Shown: positions 46,651 through 58,705 of the stretch, in pieces
How the letters are laid out: the number at the start of each line of letters is the position of its first letter
Numbering within the stretch: position 1 is the stretch's first letter
From: Halichoerus grypus
Lineage: Eukaryota > Chordata > Mammalia > Carnivora > Phocidae
DNA: 64,000 nucleotides
Assembly (NCBI RefSeq): GCF_964656455.1
Contig: NC_135726.1
Span: 32,083,930 to 32,147,929 of the forward strand
Direction of reading: 5' to 3'
Translations under genes and position numbers: made by a program
The notes under the pieces: model-generated
What the model was told of the DNA's origin: nothing
Database searches by the model: none
The model's input: the letters and a program-made list of their open reading frames with translations, nothing else

Positions 46651-47475
46651 TAATTCCAACTTGAAAAAGTTGTTAATGCCAATAAAAATGCCTTTTCTGT
46701 TCTTAAAAATTAGCAACCTGGGCTGAAATCCGGAGGGCCAGTGTCGGAGTGCCCACTCTCCCCCTCACCTCCCACCCGGGCCCCCTTGAGCGCTACCATT
46801 GGGCCAGTTCCATGGAGGCCCCGGCGGCCCCCTGAGGCCATGACCTCTCTCTGCTGTTCTGCTCCCCACTCTCCCCACTGCGGGCTCCTGCTAGTCCTTC
46901 GATGCCGGCCTCAGTGTCACTTCCTCGGCAAGCCAGCTGCCAGCCTCCGTGTTAACCCCAGGCTGGAGCCCTGGGGAGGCCTCACCTCCAGCCCCAGTGA
47001 AACAGACAGTTCCGAAGGAATTCTGGAGCCAGCTGTCAACATATTAATAGGGAAGGAGGCACTGAGGCTTGGGTTTGCAAGATGAGCAGGAGCGGGCTCC
47101 TTCCCACTTTTAGGCAGCCGCCTCCCGAGGATCAGTCCCCACACAACTTCTGGCCAGAGGACCAAGCCCCTGTGGCCGGTGGAATCTCTGTGGTAACAGA
47201 CTGTCTACACTGACCATCCCCTTCACCTCACACTGAACGCTAAGTCCAAGGTGACCCACTGTGGGGCTGGCATCAGGCTGCCCTACACCTCGTGCGGGCC
47301 AGGCACCGGCTGGGTGCTCTGCACGGTGTTGGGACAGAACCAATCTCAAGGAGATGAGGTACATGGAAAGTGTCACCACGCATACAAATAACCACGGACC
47401 AAGGTGAATCGTGAGCCAGTGTGTGGAAACACTTGGCACAGAGCCCAGCAAAGAAACATGTGATAAAAGGGGCTC

Positions 47476-47515
47476 TCATCATCATCATCATCATTATTAT
47501 TATTATTATTATTAT
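47476..47515 (+). repeat. (ATC)n(ATT)n compound microsatellite
   Basis: Five to six ATC units pass directly into about seven ATT units. Confidence 0.93.
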
Positions 47516-47984
47516 GAAAGCACTAAAAAATAATGGTTTTTTTAGCACTTTTTGGTTATAAATGGCAGTGACAAGACCCACCGGAAACTAGCCCAAGCAG
47601 AAAGGAACTTTATGGGCTCACATAACCCAGGTACTGGGACGACAGATCATGAGCAGCTTCAGACTCATAACCTAACAACCTTGTGTTGAGACTGAAAACA
47701 GAATTATTCTTCCCAGCTCAGGAGAGAAAAATCCTGGGGAAGGGCTCTGATTGGTCCAGCATGGGTCATGTGCACATTTCTGAACCAATCCCTACAGGAG
47801 TTTGGTTGGTCCCCCCTGAGTCAGATGCCCAGCCCTGTGGCTTGATGAAGTTGATTGGCAGCTCCAGCCCCACCCCCACCACAATATTGGTTGGGAAGGA
47901 ACAAGTCCCCCAAAGGAAAGGGGGAGACAGGAGTCATTATCTCACTTGAGGAAGGCAGAATGTCCTTATAACTCCACCCTCCAG

Positions 47985-48140
47985 TGTGCAAAACTCAGGG
48001 CCTGTCAGAGAAGTATTGCCCCCACTTTATGGATGGGAAAAATGAGTCTCAAATCTGTACAGTAACTTGCCCAAGGTCATATCATCTGTAAGTGGTGGCC
48101 CTGGGACTCAGTCTAGGAGTGTCTGCCTCCATAGTGTCCC
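47985..48140 (-). mobile_element. MIR SINE fragment
   Basis: 'ccccactttatggatgggaaaaatgagtctcaaa...taacttgcccaaggtcatatcatctgtaagtggtggcc' is MIR reversed. Confidence 0.75.
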
Positions 48141-49159
48141 TTCTATCTATTCCCTGTGCACCTGATATGAGGAGGAGAAAGACTGACCATGAGTAGGCAC
48201 TTCCTCCCATGTCCAGAACGGAGCCTGGTCTTTGGAGATGTCTTCAAATGCGTAGACTTGACCTCTTAAAATTGACCCCTGGGAAAGGGAAATGGGAGAC
48301 AGTAGGGACACAGGACTGAGAGACTGAACAATCTGAGGAGCAAGTTAGCAACTGTTCTTGGACACACAGGTGACATGGAGACCAGAAGCCACAGATCTGA
48401 AGGAAAGCTGGCTTGGTGAGGGAGCCAGAGGCTGAAAAAGAAAAGAAAAATCTGTATCATACTCTGACCCAGGCCGCCCTCCAAAGCTTGGTCTCAATGT
48501 TCAGGAAGAGGATTTTGGGATTTTCTCCTAGTGAGGAGAACCATAAGATGTCCTTCTCCAGATGGAGCTGGGCCTCCAAGGACAGAGGGGATCCGTGATG
48601 GGGGCGTTGCCATCAGGACTGGCCCCCTGGATCAATGGGCACCGCTGGGAAGAGGCCAGTGCTGCCCTTGAGGGGAAATCATTCCGTCTCCGGCAGGATC
48701 TGCAAGGTCTTCATTCTTCAGGATAATGACAAGCCATTCTCCTTCCGTCTCCCAGACCTTCCCATGCTCCATCCTCCTCTGGCTTCCGCAAATCTCCTCT
48801 TCCAGAAGCATCCAGCATTTCTTTTCCCCCCTCCCCGCTCTCCAAACTTACCTGTCCCGTGTCCTGTGAGAAGCCCAGCTCATCTGACTAACGGGTACCT
48901 GCCAGAGTCATTTGAGGTGTCCCGGGTGAAGACACCAATCACCTTTCCCTCCCGGGGAACACATTTAATACATGACAGTGGGGCCACTCCATGTGAGAAC
49001 CCCAGAGCTGACTCCACCTTGGCAAGCCCTCAGGGCGAGGCTCTCTGGGCATCTCAGTTCTTTCTTCCATGACCAAAAAGGTGCCAAGTCCTGACAGTTC
49101 TTCCTAAATGTCTCTTCCATCTGCATCCCCTCCCTCCACACCGCCACTGCCCAGGTGTG

Positions 49160-49650
49160 ATTGATTGAAGATGGCTTACCTGTCCCTCTCCCTATGAAGC
49201 AGACTACTTATTTTCCCGCTGAGTCTGAGCTGGTCTGTGACCATGGAACCAACAGAGTCTGGTGGAAGGATTCTGCACAACTGCTGGGCCTTTAAGAGGA
49301 TGAGCAGCTTCTGTTTTCTCCCACTTAGAATGTTTGCTTCCGGAACATTCCCTCTCAGAACCCGGCTGCAATGCTGGAAGCCCAAGCCACACAGAGAGGT
49401 CATGTATGTGTGCCTGTAGACAGCCCTAGCTGAGCTTCTAGTGGAGAGCCAGCGACGACTGCCATTTTGGACGTCTAACATAAGAGAGTCCCCGGGCGAC
49501 TGAGGTCCCTGTCGCCATCACACAGAGCAGAACTACCCCACGGAGCCCAGTCACCGCCCAAATCACAAGAGAACATTTAAATGGTGGCTGTGTTGAACCA
49601 CCGAGTTTTGTGGTGGCTTGTGACACAGCAGAGGGACCTGAACAACAGGC
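49160..49650 (+). mobile_element. Ancient LTR-like repeat (solo)
   Basis: 'tttaagaggatgagcagcttctgttttctc', 'ccctctcagaacccggctgcaatgctggaagcccaagcc', 'gaaccaccgagttttgtggtggcttgtgacacagca' follow the same class as the copies at 3110 and 21975. Confidence 0.55.
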
Positions 49651-49669
49651 TCAAGCTTTCATGATCTCT

Positions 49670-50530
49670 TCTGGTTCAGTTTGCAACCAGACGCTCCCTG
49701 ACTGATCTCCCGGCCTCCACGTCCGTCAGTTGCTCAAAGCTGTTTTCCAAGTGCAGGACTGATGATGTCCTGCTTCTGCTCAAAGCCTTCCACGGCCTCT
49801 CATTGTCCCGAGCAGGACGACTTATCCCCTGGGAGGGCACATGAGAAGGACTAGCGCAGCTTTTTCCAAATATTCTACTCAAAGGCTTGGAATCAGGGCT
49901 TCAGACTGGGGAAAAACTCCTGGTGTGGTAGATGAAATGATTTGTCCCCAATTCTTCCCTGTCCACTTTCACATGATTCATGGTGAGCAGAGGAGGCTCT
50001 CCCATACCCAGGAAGTTGGACTTGGCCGTGTGATTTATTTTGCCCAGTTGAATATGGGCAGGGCTGACACAGTGCCAGTTCCACACCAAGGCCTTCAGAG
50101 ACATTTCATCTTTCCACTCCTCCTCCTCCTCACTCTTCTACGATCCACCATGAAAGAGTTTGCCCCAGATAGCCTTTCAGCCTGGGTCCCCAAATGAGAG
50201 ACATGCAGAACGGATATGAACCCAATCCCCGGCCCAGCTCAGCCAATTCTAGTCAAACGCATCAGAGTCCCCCAGCTGGTTTTCAGAGCTGTAGTGAGAA
50301 AAATAAATCTTTGTTGTCGTATGCCGCACGGGATCACTCGCTATGCGACATTACCACAGCAACAGCTAACGAATACATCGGGTGATTCGGAAGCTCATCC
50401 CCGATTTAGAACCACTGGCCTAAAGGATAAAGTCACAAATGCTTAGCCTGGCGCTCAAGACCTTCCTCAGTCAGTCTTCCATCTCTCTCTCCGGCCTCAT
50501 CGCCTCACGTCTTCTTCTGAACCAGTCAAG
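49670..50530 (+). mobile_element. L2 LINE split by a later insertion
   Basis: Left part 49670-49825 ('ctgcttctgctcaaagccttccacggcctctcattg') and right part 50420-50530 ('aaaggataaagtcacaaatgcttagcctggcgctcaagaccttcc') are adjacent in the L2 consensus. About 600 bp of other repeat material lies between. Confidence 0.65.
49921..50383 (+). mobile_element. Ancient LTR-like repeat nested in L2
   Basis: Begins near 'tgtggtagatgaaatgatttgtccccaattc' and ends with 'gagaaaaataaatctttgttgtcg...cacagcaacagctaac'. No viral coding sequence is visible. On each side lie short bits of a hAT-like MITE ('ctttttccaaatattct' and 'gatttagaaccactgg'). Confidence 0.5.
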
Positions 50531-50984
50531 ACTCTGAGCGCTAAAACAGAATCTAACCATGACTAATCCTAACAGAAAAGGGACGCACAGGTAGCTGTAA
50601 AATCAGACTGAGAAAATGGGCAGAAAGCAAGTAATGTCAGGCAGCTGGGACCAGTGCCAGAAGAGTCATAGCTGAGGAACAGACCACCCCTGGCCCCCTG
50701 GACTCTGGGCACGGGATCCTCAGGCCACTGCTTTACAGAGTGGGAATCTTTGGCTCCCCCTGCTTCTTTGAAGAAGGAAGCATCCCATTGGCCCAGCCAC
50801 ACCCTAGCCATTAGAGAAGAAAGAATGGATATATGACTCCTAAAGAGGAGAGGGTCAGATGCAAGGCAGCCCAAATCCCCAGGATCCCTTGAATCTTCAT
50901 ACTCTTTACAAATATGAAAACTCTTGAACTCGTCCTAGTACATAGTAAGTGCCAGATGAATGTTTCTCAATAAATATTAAAATA

Positions 50985-51007
50985 TTCTAGAATATTCTAG
51001 AATATTC
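50985..51007 (+). promoter_or_regulatory. Perfect five-unit heat-shock element
   Basis: TTC at 50985, GAA at 50990, TTC at 50995, GAA at 51000 and TTC at 51005 give five alternating nTTCn/nGAAn pentamers without error, the ideal HSF1 trimer array, with an extra TTC at 51015. It arises from tandem copies of AATATTCTAG. It lies about 15 kb upstream of NKD1 with no recognised gene close by. Confidence 0.6.
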
Positions 51008-51965
51008 CAAAACCTTCTAGGCCATGAACTAATTAGGGCCGTTTTGATTTCCCTTTTCCGATACGGTAAGTTCAGATCCTTCCTAGGTGGGCTCAGAATC
51101 TGCCCCTTCCCTGAGGCCTTCTCCGATCTTCAGGTGGGAAGTGGCATCTCTTTTTCTCAGCACTCCAACACGCATGGTCTGCCTGTCTTTTCCGATGCTG
51201 AGCAGCAGCTGGAGTCAGTGAATCTGTGAGGCCTGAGGTCTTCCCAGTGCTGAGGTCAGTGCCTGGTGCCTGGTAGGTGCTTAGGAGGCCCTGGGAGGAC
51301 ACCAGAGCAAGAGGCCTTTTACCACCTGTGAAACTGCAGCCTGTCTCTACACCCTCAAAATGCAAGCACTGGGAATACGGCGTGAGCTTAGGCTAGTACG
51401 TGCATGCAGCCTGGCCCAGCTTAGAGCCCGCTGGTGAAATGCCACGGTGCAGAGGGCCTCTGGGTCAAAATCCTCATTCCTCAGGCTGGGATTTCAAATA
51501 ACCACTCCCAGCTTTTGAGCTGAGCACACTGATTCTCCTATTCAGAAGTGCTTTGCAAATTGGCAGCCCCAAGAGGAGCACCGTGGAGTTCTCTGACCCA
51601 GAGAACAGAAGCTGCTGGGCCCACCCCGCGCCTTCTCTAACCCTGGCCCCTCCATTAAAATCATCTCCAGCTTCAAGTCTCCTGTGCGAATATGAAAGAG
51701 ACTGCTGAGGACAGAGGGTTTGCCCGCACCTCTTCGGACCCCTCTACCCGACCCCTGATGTGCTCTGGTTCCCAATAACCGGCACCTGTATCTCATGGCT
51801 GGCAAGCTCCCTCCGAGTGACTGGAGAACTCAGCCAATGCCCAGCAGAGTGAGGAAGTCACTCTCCCAGTTCTCTTGCTTCTCTGCCACTCTGAGCCGTG
51901 ACTCATGCATCTCCAGAGCACCCATGTGGCGGGGAGCCCACACGACCCTCTGGGGGTCTTTGCTC

Positions 51966-52093
51966 GATAGCCCATCCTTGCTAGCTCATCCTAGCACATC
52001 CCTGATATCCCACCCTTGCTCGACACTCCAGCCTTTCTTGATATCCCATCCTCGCTTTATACCCCGTCCTCGCTGGGTACCACATCCTTGCTT
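51966..52093 (+). repeat. 18-bp degenerate minisatellite
   Basis: Units of exactly 18 bp, theme GATATCCCATCCTTGCTC, run at 52004, 52022, 52040, 52058 and 52076, with another at 51966-51983 and an irregular 20-bp unit between. Confidence 0.88.
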
Positions 52094-52269
52094 GAGTATC
52101 TGTGCCCTAACCGACACTTTCCCTTCCCAGCCCCACTTTCCCACGTCCCGCACATTCCCTCCTCTTTGGAGCTGCTTCTGGGAACCCAACCTAAGAGAGT
52201 AGAGAGGGAGAGAAGCTACAGTGATAAACGTCGCCACCACTTATCACCATTCGGGGATAAACTGAATGC

Positions 52270-52450
52270 CACTCTACCTCAAGATCCTTTCATGCCTTAT
52301 CTCTTTCATCATCTCAACAGCGAGGAATCTGTATTCCCATTTTAAAGATGAAGAAATGGAATCTCCGAGAAGGTGAATAACTTGCCCAAGGTTATAGCAT
52401 TACTAGATGTTAGGCCAAGATTTTCTCACTATAGTATGTGCCGCCTCCCA
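52270..52450 (-). mobile_element. MIR SINE
   Basis: 'ctcatcatctcaacagcgaggaatctg', 'cccattttaaagatgaagaaatggaatctccgagaaggtgaataacttgcccaaggtta' is MIR reversed. Confidence 0.8.
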
Positions 52451-52454
52451 TTAG

Positions 52455-52916
52455 AAAGATGCCACCAATAAGGTCTACACACATATCTGTAAGTTAAAAC
52501 TTGAGAATGAAAGCCGTAACCAGTCCATTAAATAAACACGGGTCCGTCCACGGGGAGGTTGAAGGTGTGATAGTGAGGTTTTTGTCTATCAGGCAAAAGT
52601 CCCCCTCTTGGCCCCATCTTTTTTCTGGTATCAGACAGGGTTGGGCACGCAATCCAAATCTCTTTCCCCAGACCTGGCCCTTGAACTTAGGGGGTTGAAG
52701 GTGGCTGCAACCAAAGCATCAGGAGACAGATCCCTTGTTCTGACATCCTCTGAGATATAACCTCCAGATCCAGTTCTTCAGCCCTTTCTCCAGTCCTCTG
52801 AGCTACCCCGGGTATATTCCAATAAAAGCCCAAATAGCTCAGGTGAATCAGAGCCTGCGGCAGCCACCTGTCCTCAAGCCACCCCACGTGATACAGAAAT
52901 TGGTACCAGGAGTGGG
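52455..52916 (+). mobile_element. ERVL/MaLR-type LTR with primer-binding site
   Basis: The end '...cacgtgatacag' is followed by TGGTACCAGGAGTGGG at 52901-52916, the tRNA-Leu type primer-binding site that follows the 5' LTR in ERVL and MaLR elements. The LTR start is approximate. Downstream text shows no retroviral gene, so this is a decayed 5' end. Confidence 0.5.
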
Positions 52917-53536
52917 GTGTTGAAAGTGACCTACCTTAGAAACATGAAATCGTTTAGTGTGGAAGCCAATAAATTCCCCCTTTGTTGTGTAAGCAGGCTT
53001 GAGTGGGATTTTTGCCCCTACCGCCACAAGGATCTCGAGTGATGTATAAATGAAAAGGGAGAGAATAACCCCTCTTTGGATGAGCTTCCTTCAGCTATCT
53101 CCTTCTGTTCCTTCTGTCTGTTCTCTCCGACTGTGCGTTACAAGTTTGCTTAACTTCTTCCCTATGTAAAGTCTGCCAGTGTTTCCCAGGTAACACGGGA
53201 GAAGGAGTCGGGTGGTCAGCTCGGGTAGGGGGTCACCTGGCGTGTCCAGGGGCACGATTCTTCTAGCAGTTTACCCTGTGCCCTAACTGACCTGTGCCCT
53301 CCTCCCCCAGTTCACACGACATTCTCAGAGGCCTGCCGTCCAGGTGCCGAGGAGCTAATCTCCAACAAGAAGAGAGGGAAGGAAGGAGGGAGGCAGGGCT
53401 GGGAGGGAAAGGGAAGGATGGCATTTATGGGACACTCATTCTGTTCCAGGTAGCTATTGCCAGTATCTTGAAAGCTTGGATTTTATCATTGGCAACACAC
53501 ACTCCCCATTATTTTCCTTGACGTGACAGGCATGTT

Positions 53537-53554
53537 TCATTCATTCATTCATTG
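53537..53554 (+). repeat. (CATT)n short simple repeat
   Basis: Four CATT units. Confidence 0.8.
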
Positions 53555-55154
53555 GCAAGGAAATGTCTGTCGGCACTCAAGTCTGATGAACCATAATTTC
53601 TCTGTGAGTTGTTTTTTTCTCCCCCCCAAAGTAAAAGTGGTGTTCGGTGAGGTCAGCTCACAACTCAAACTACTACACAAATACTTCTCCTTAAGACAAC
53701 TGTTGTGTTTCAGTCTGCAGGAGAAAGGCTGGATGCGTTTGGTGGCCGAAGATATTGAATTGGTTATATCAAGTGTGGAGAAATCAACGCATTAATAGAT
53801 TTTCCTGCTTCGAGAACATTCCTCGGTGATCCGGTCTCTTTCTGTGTTTTGTCTTAACTGTGAGTGCATCGTTGTGCTCCAACATTAGCAGGTCTACCCA
53901 TCATTACTCTTGCACCTCTGGTGTGGAAAGGGCACATAACATCTCAGTATTATTATGAAAATAGTCCTGACCTCGTAGACCCCCTGAAAGGGTCTTAGGG
54001 ACCCCCGGGCATTCTCCGGCCATCCTTTGACACACACTGCCTTTTTTTTTTTAATATATATATAAGCATGTAAACTAACATGCCTGTGCACACCCCACAC
54101 ACTCAGCAGCTAGCATTGGATTTTTAAAAAGGCATTTAAATATCAAAAACAGAAGGACATCATCTCAGAAGAAAGGAAAGCCCATTAAACGGAATGCATT
54201 TAGATCTATGAACAACCCACGGCATTGTCCTTACTTTTCGGGTTTTGCCAAGGCCAGGGGGCAGATGTTGGCCGGGAAGACTGATGTGTGGCAGGCCTCC
54301 AGCCTGACACACCCTTTCCCGTACAGATGGGAGAAATTCTGCCCCGAAGGGCTGTGCGCCGGTTGGTGGGGGGCACACAGCTAGAAATGGTTCAAGGGAG
54401 CTGGGCCCTGGCTTCGCCTTGGGACAGGGCACCAACCGGCAGGAGGACCCCGGGTGAACTTTCACAGCCACTCGCCCCTCCCAGGAGAGCTGGGAGCAGA
54501 GAGAGCAGCCCCTGTGCAAGCCTCCCGGGCACGTGTGCGTGGAAGTGGGTTGTGTCCGAAGCAGGTGCAAGGCTGGCTCCCTAATGAGGATCCTGGGGAA
54601 TCGGTTTTATTCTTCAGCTAGCCGACCCTGCCTGGCCCGTGCCCTTGCCCTGGCCCTTGCCCCCGGCCCACAATCCCATGTCCACTGCCTGGGGTTGCTT
54701 TGTAGGAGTCACTCACACTCACATCCCCCTTCGTGTGCACAGCCCACCCCTATCAGTCCCACACCTGCCACGCACTCTCACGCAACGGGTCTTTGGCAAA
54801 GGCGAGCATTTTGAAGGCCCCCCCCACCCCAGCAGCCTGGGTGAGCGGGGGCCAGCCAGGAAGTACAGGTAGCTGGGACCCAGGATTGGTTGTGACAATA
54901 AGGGAGGAAATTTGGAGGTGGTAGGTCTGAGCGGTGTGTGTGGATGTGCGGTTTAGGGGGTACCGAGCACTCATCAGCCAGGATGGGGAGACGGGAGTAG
55001 AGTCAGATTTACCCTGGAAAACCCCTACCGTGGCCCAGAGAGTGGCACATGTCTTTCTAAGGAAACCTTCCCTGCCCAGGATGCCAAGCCAGTGCGCAGA
55101 GGGGCAGATCTCCACCTCTTCTTCAAGGAGTTGGCTTCTGTGGGATGTGGCGAT

Positions 55155-55315
55155 GGTGAATTTTATGTCAGTTTGACTCAGCCACAGAACGCCTAGACGT
55201 TTGGTCAAACATTATCCAGGGTGTGTCTGTGAAGGTGTTTCTGGATGAGATTAACCCTTGAATCAGCAGACTGAATAAAGCAGATCGCCCTCCCCATGGG
55301 GGATGGGAATGCCAG
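55155..55315 (+). mobile_element. Ancient interspersed repeat, 5' part
   Basis: 'ttggtcaaacattatccagggtgtgtctgtgaaggtgtttctggatgagattaac' and 'ctgaataaagcagatcgccctcc' are familiar landmarks of an old mammalian repeat. Family not named. Confidence 0.55.
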
Positions 55316-56214
55316 TGGACCTTTGCCAACAAAGGAGCCTTAAGCCCCCCAGAATTCTACAAAGGGCAGGGACCCTCTACAATGTGCTTTGGGCCCCACT
55401 GGGATTTGTATTTGGCAATGTGGTTGGCCCATTAGTGGGGCAGAGGTATGACTTCGTGACTCGAACTCAAAAGTTTCAAAAGCTTGAAGGATTTTAAGTC
55501 TGTGGCCAGTGAGGAGAAAAATACACATGGGGGCTCTAAAGGGGCCTCCAGAGTGGTATTCTGGATTTGCTTGTCCTTGCTCAGAGGGAAACTGGCTCGA
55601 CCTTGCAGACTTGGTGACCTCCTCCGTTTCAGGAACTAACTCCAAATCCCAGCATTAGAGCTAACCACCTTGGGTCCCTCTGGCTTGGAACTTCCAGGAG
55701 GCTGGGAGCCTCCCTGTCTTCTTAAAAAGTCACTGAATCCACAGGAACCAGGCTAATGTCTCCCTGACATCTACTCACTGGTCATTCAGAAGCAACCAAC
55801 GTCAAATCATACCAAATTGGTAGAAACTACTAATTAGCAACAGAAAAAATAAAATAAAAGCTAAAGGAACTCCATGTGAATCTTTTATACCTGGAAGACA
55901 AATCCAGACTGTCCTCGGGCAGTTTCCCGAGAAGCAGGGCCCCCTTGCAGGGAGGAAGGAGAGCAGGGGTGATTTCTGCTACCTCAGCATAGAGCGGGGA
56001 GAGGTGTGCTGGATGATGAGGGTGCCAAGAAGGAGGAAGACCCCATCACCCCGGGAAATTTCTGCCCAGGGATCCCTGCCACGTGCCGGGGACCAGCGTG
56101 GTCAGGGACGGAATTAATATTCTCCCCCCAGGCTTTCTCAGATCAATGGAACCACCAATTTAGAAGGGGAAAGAAACCACAAGTAACCAGAAATGGGGCA
56201 ATGATGATGGTAAG

Positions 56215-56475
56215 ATAGCATAGCAGACAATGTCACGGGCTTTGAGCACCCAGCTCCTTGCCTTCAAATACCCACAACTCTGCGGCGCCTGTGTGGCTCA
56301 GTCAGTTGAGCGTCCCACTCTTAATTTGGCTCAGGTCATGATTTCAGGGTCATGAGATCGAGCCCCATGGCTCAGCATGGAGCCCGCTTGGGATTCTCTC
56401 TCTCCCTCTCCCTCTGCCCCTCCCCTGCTCACTCACTCTCTCTCTTTCTCTCTCTCAAAAAAAAAAAAAAAACAA

Positions 56476-56511
<36 letters not shown>

Positions 56512-56700
56512 CAAATACCCACAACTCTGCGTACTAAATGTCCTTGGGCAAGCTACTTCCAGTCCACCCTCTGCCTCAGCTTCCTCATGTGTAAAATGGA
56601 GATGATAATCACTCTACCACCTCATCAGGATGTGTAAGGATTCAAGGAATTCATAAAGACAAAGCCCTAGGAGAGCGCCTACAGAATACCTCTTCCAGGC
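56215..56700 (+). mobile_element. MIR SINE interrupted by a Can-SINE
   Basis: Left part 'tagcatagcagacaatgtcacgggctttgagcac' (tRNA-derived head) and right part 56532-56700 'tccttgggcaagctacttcc...ctgcctcagcttcctcatgtgtaaaatggagatgataat' are contiguous in MIR. The Can-SINE at 56285-56511 sits between. Confidence 0.85.
56285..56511 (+). mobile_element. Can-SINE with 20-bp duplication and (AC)n tail
   Basis: Head GCGCCTGTGTGGCTCAGTCAG and GAGATCGAGCC, CT-rich middle, A tail that continues into about 15-17 AC units. Perfect 20-bp duplication at 56265-56284 and 56512-56531. Confidence 0.97.
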
Positions 56701-56794
56701 TCTCACCTTCAGTGTCATATCCTGTTGTGGTAAAACAGGGGCTTCATGGGCCAGCAGGACCCACATTCCCAGCTTACTCATCTTGCCCAGAGAA

Positions 56795-56895
56795 TATCAT
56801 GCAACCTTCTGAGCCTCAATTTCCTCATCTGAGAACCAAAATGACTGCCTTGAGCATTATCATGAAGACAAAGGGCATTATGGAAATAGTTAGTC
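56795..56895 (+). mobile_element. MIR SINE fragment
   Basis: 'gcaaccttctgagcctcaatttcctcatctgagaacc' is MIR forward. Confidence 0.7.
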
Positions 56896-58264
56896 CCTAA
56901 ACTATAAACGGCATCCCATAGGGTTGTGCAGTGCACAATCCGAACAACCATACCAAGCAACCCTGATGACGAATGTAAAGGCTGGAGATACCAACCCTGT
57001 GCCTCTGTCTGTATGAGCTCACGTATCAAACCATTGACTTTAGCTCACTCTTTTCCATGCACCTTCCTCCCTACTGAGTGTGGTGGACGTCAACCCTAAG
57101 GAAGAACTGCCATCCCCAATCTGCAAGCACCTCTGCCCTCAAGGAACAAAAGTTTCCAGCAAGAAATAGTCTAAGCCCGCTATCTCGCAGGACCAAACTC
57201 CATAGATCAGGCTCCAGAGAGTGAATCAACCCACAGCAGGGTAAGAGGTACAAAGGTCAGGACAGCAGGGGCTCCTTCCCCATAGGAAGGTCACTGGGGA
57301 CGGTCTTGACTCACATGTCTTGAATGAAGGAGGGTGGTCACCCCTGGGAGACAGTGGCAATGTCTGCAAAGGTGAAGAAGGGCATGCTTCCGAAAATATG
57401 GTCATGCTCTCTCTCCGGGTGGGCCTTCGGTGTGCACCCAGAGTGGGGGTGAGGGCGAAGGCCGGGAGAGGCTTGCGGACTGCCCCCCGCCCCACCAGTC
57501 AGTTAATCCCCGTCAAATGGGACAGCTCAGGGGGAATCCTGAGTGACACCATTTTTCTATTATCCTTCATTACCACCACTTAGATCTTTTATTTTATTAC
57601 AAACATTCTTTAGCCCAGGCACGGGTTGATCTCCTAATTGGAGCTGCTGCCTCCACCCCCACCCAGATCAAAGCCGCCCTGTTTGTTTGTGGAGGACTGA
57701 GGATGAACCGTCTTGCCGGCCTTTGAACATGAAGGCCCCTTTGTCTTCCAGCTGAAGTCATCCCTGGCCCCAGGCGGGGAGGAGGCTGGGGGGAAGCGCT
57801 GTCTGTAGCCTGGCCAGAGGCTTGGACCCGAGCTTGAGTAGGGGACAGCTTTCACTGTAAGGGCCCCCAAACCGCCCTGCCTGCCTCCGAGAAGGGGTCT
57901 CCAATGGGCAGCCCCCGGGGTGTGCTTTATGTGACCCCTGTGATGATTTTTCATGTGAATACGAATTCAACTCCTAAATGATTTTTTTAAAAATTATCAG
58001 ATACTTAAGTACTTCTTAAAGAAATTGAGGATTTCCCTTCTAATTTCTCCTTAAAAATCAGATTATCTGGCAATACTGGGCTTCTATAAAGGAAATGAGA
58101 TATCCAGTTTTCTGAAGGTTTTTCCTGATCCCTGGAGCATAGGAGTTTTCAACTCTATTCAGATATCTTAAAAAAAAAAAAATCTGTTGAATGATTCCCC
58201 CGAAGTTCTTTCTTGTATATCCCTGCGCCCACCAGAACCTCTGTCCCACTGTTGGAGATTATAG

Positions 58265-58395
58265 GGGGTGGTGGGGAAATTATTGTGCCCATTTTGTAGA
58301 TGAGAAACCTGAGGCCATGTAGCATTCAAATAACCAGTCTGAGGTCAACCAGAGATTAACGATAGACTCCAGAAGTAAGAATTACAAGACACAGG
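58265..58395 (-). mobile_element. MIR SINE fragment
   Basis: 'ttattgtgcccattttgtagatgagaaacctgaggcc' is MIR reversed. Confidence 0.75.
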
Positions 58396-58504
58396 GAATC
58401 AGCACTTATCTGTCTTCTCCCGTTTTAATATTATGGTCAATGTAGCTATTTTGGAAAAGAAAGAGCAACAAAGGTGCCTTCCTATACAGAGGGATGCTTG
58501 ATGT

Positions 58505-58705
58505 TAACACTAAACGTCTATCATGTGCCAGGAGCTAGACATTGTCTACTCTTTGCAACAAGCCTATGAGATGGGTTACGCTTTCTACATTTTACAATTG
58601 AGAAAACCAAGGCTTTGGGGCCTCAAGGACGTGCCTGAGTTTACACAGTAGGGCCAAGAGTTCCACCCACGTCTGCCTGGCTCAAAACCCAGCTAAGCAG
58701 TTTCA
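58505..58705 (-). mobile_element. MIR SINE
   Basis: 'gtctatcatgtgccaggagctagacattg...cattttacaattgagaaaaccaaggctttggggcctcaag' is MIR reversed. Confidence 0.8.

Noticed and set aside
51966..52093. CRISPR-like array of spaced repeats
   Set aside because: Units are contiguous and degenerate without spacers, and this is a mammalian genome.
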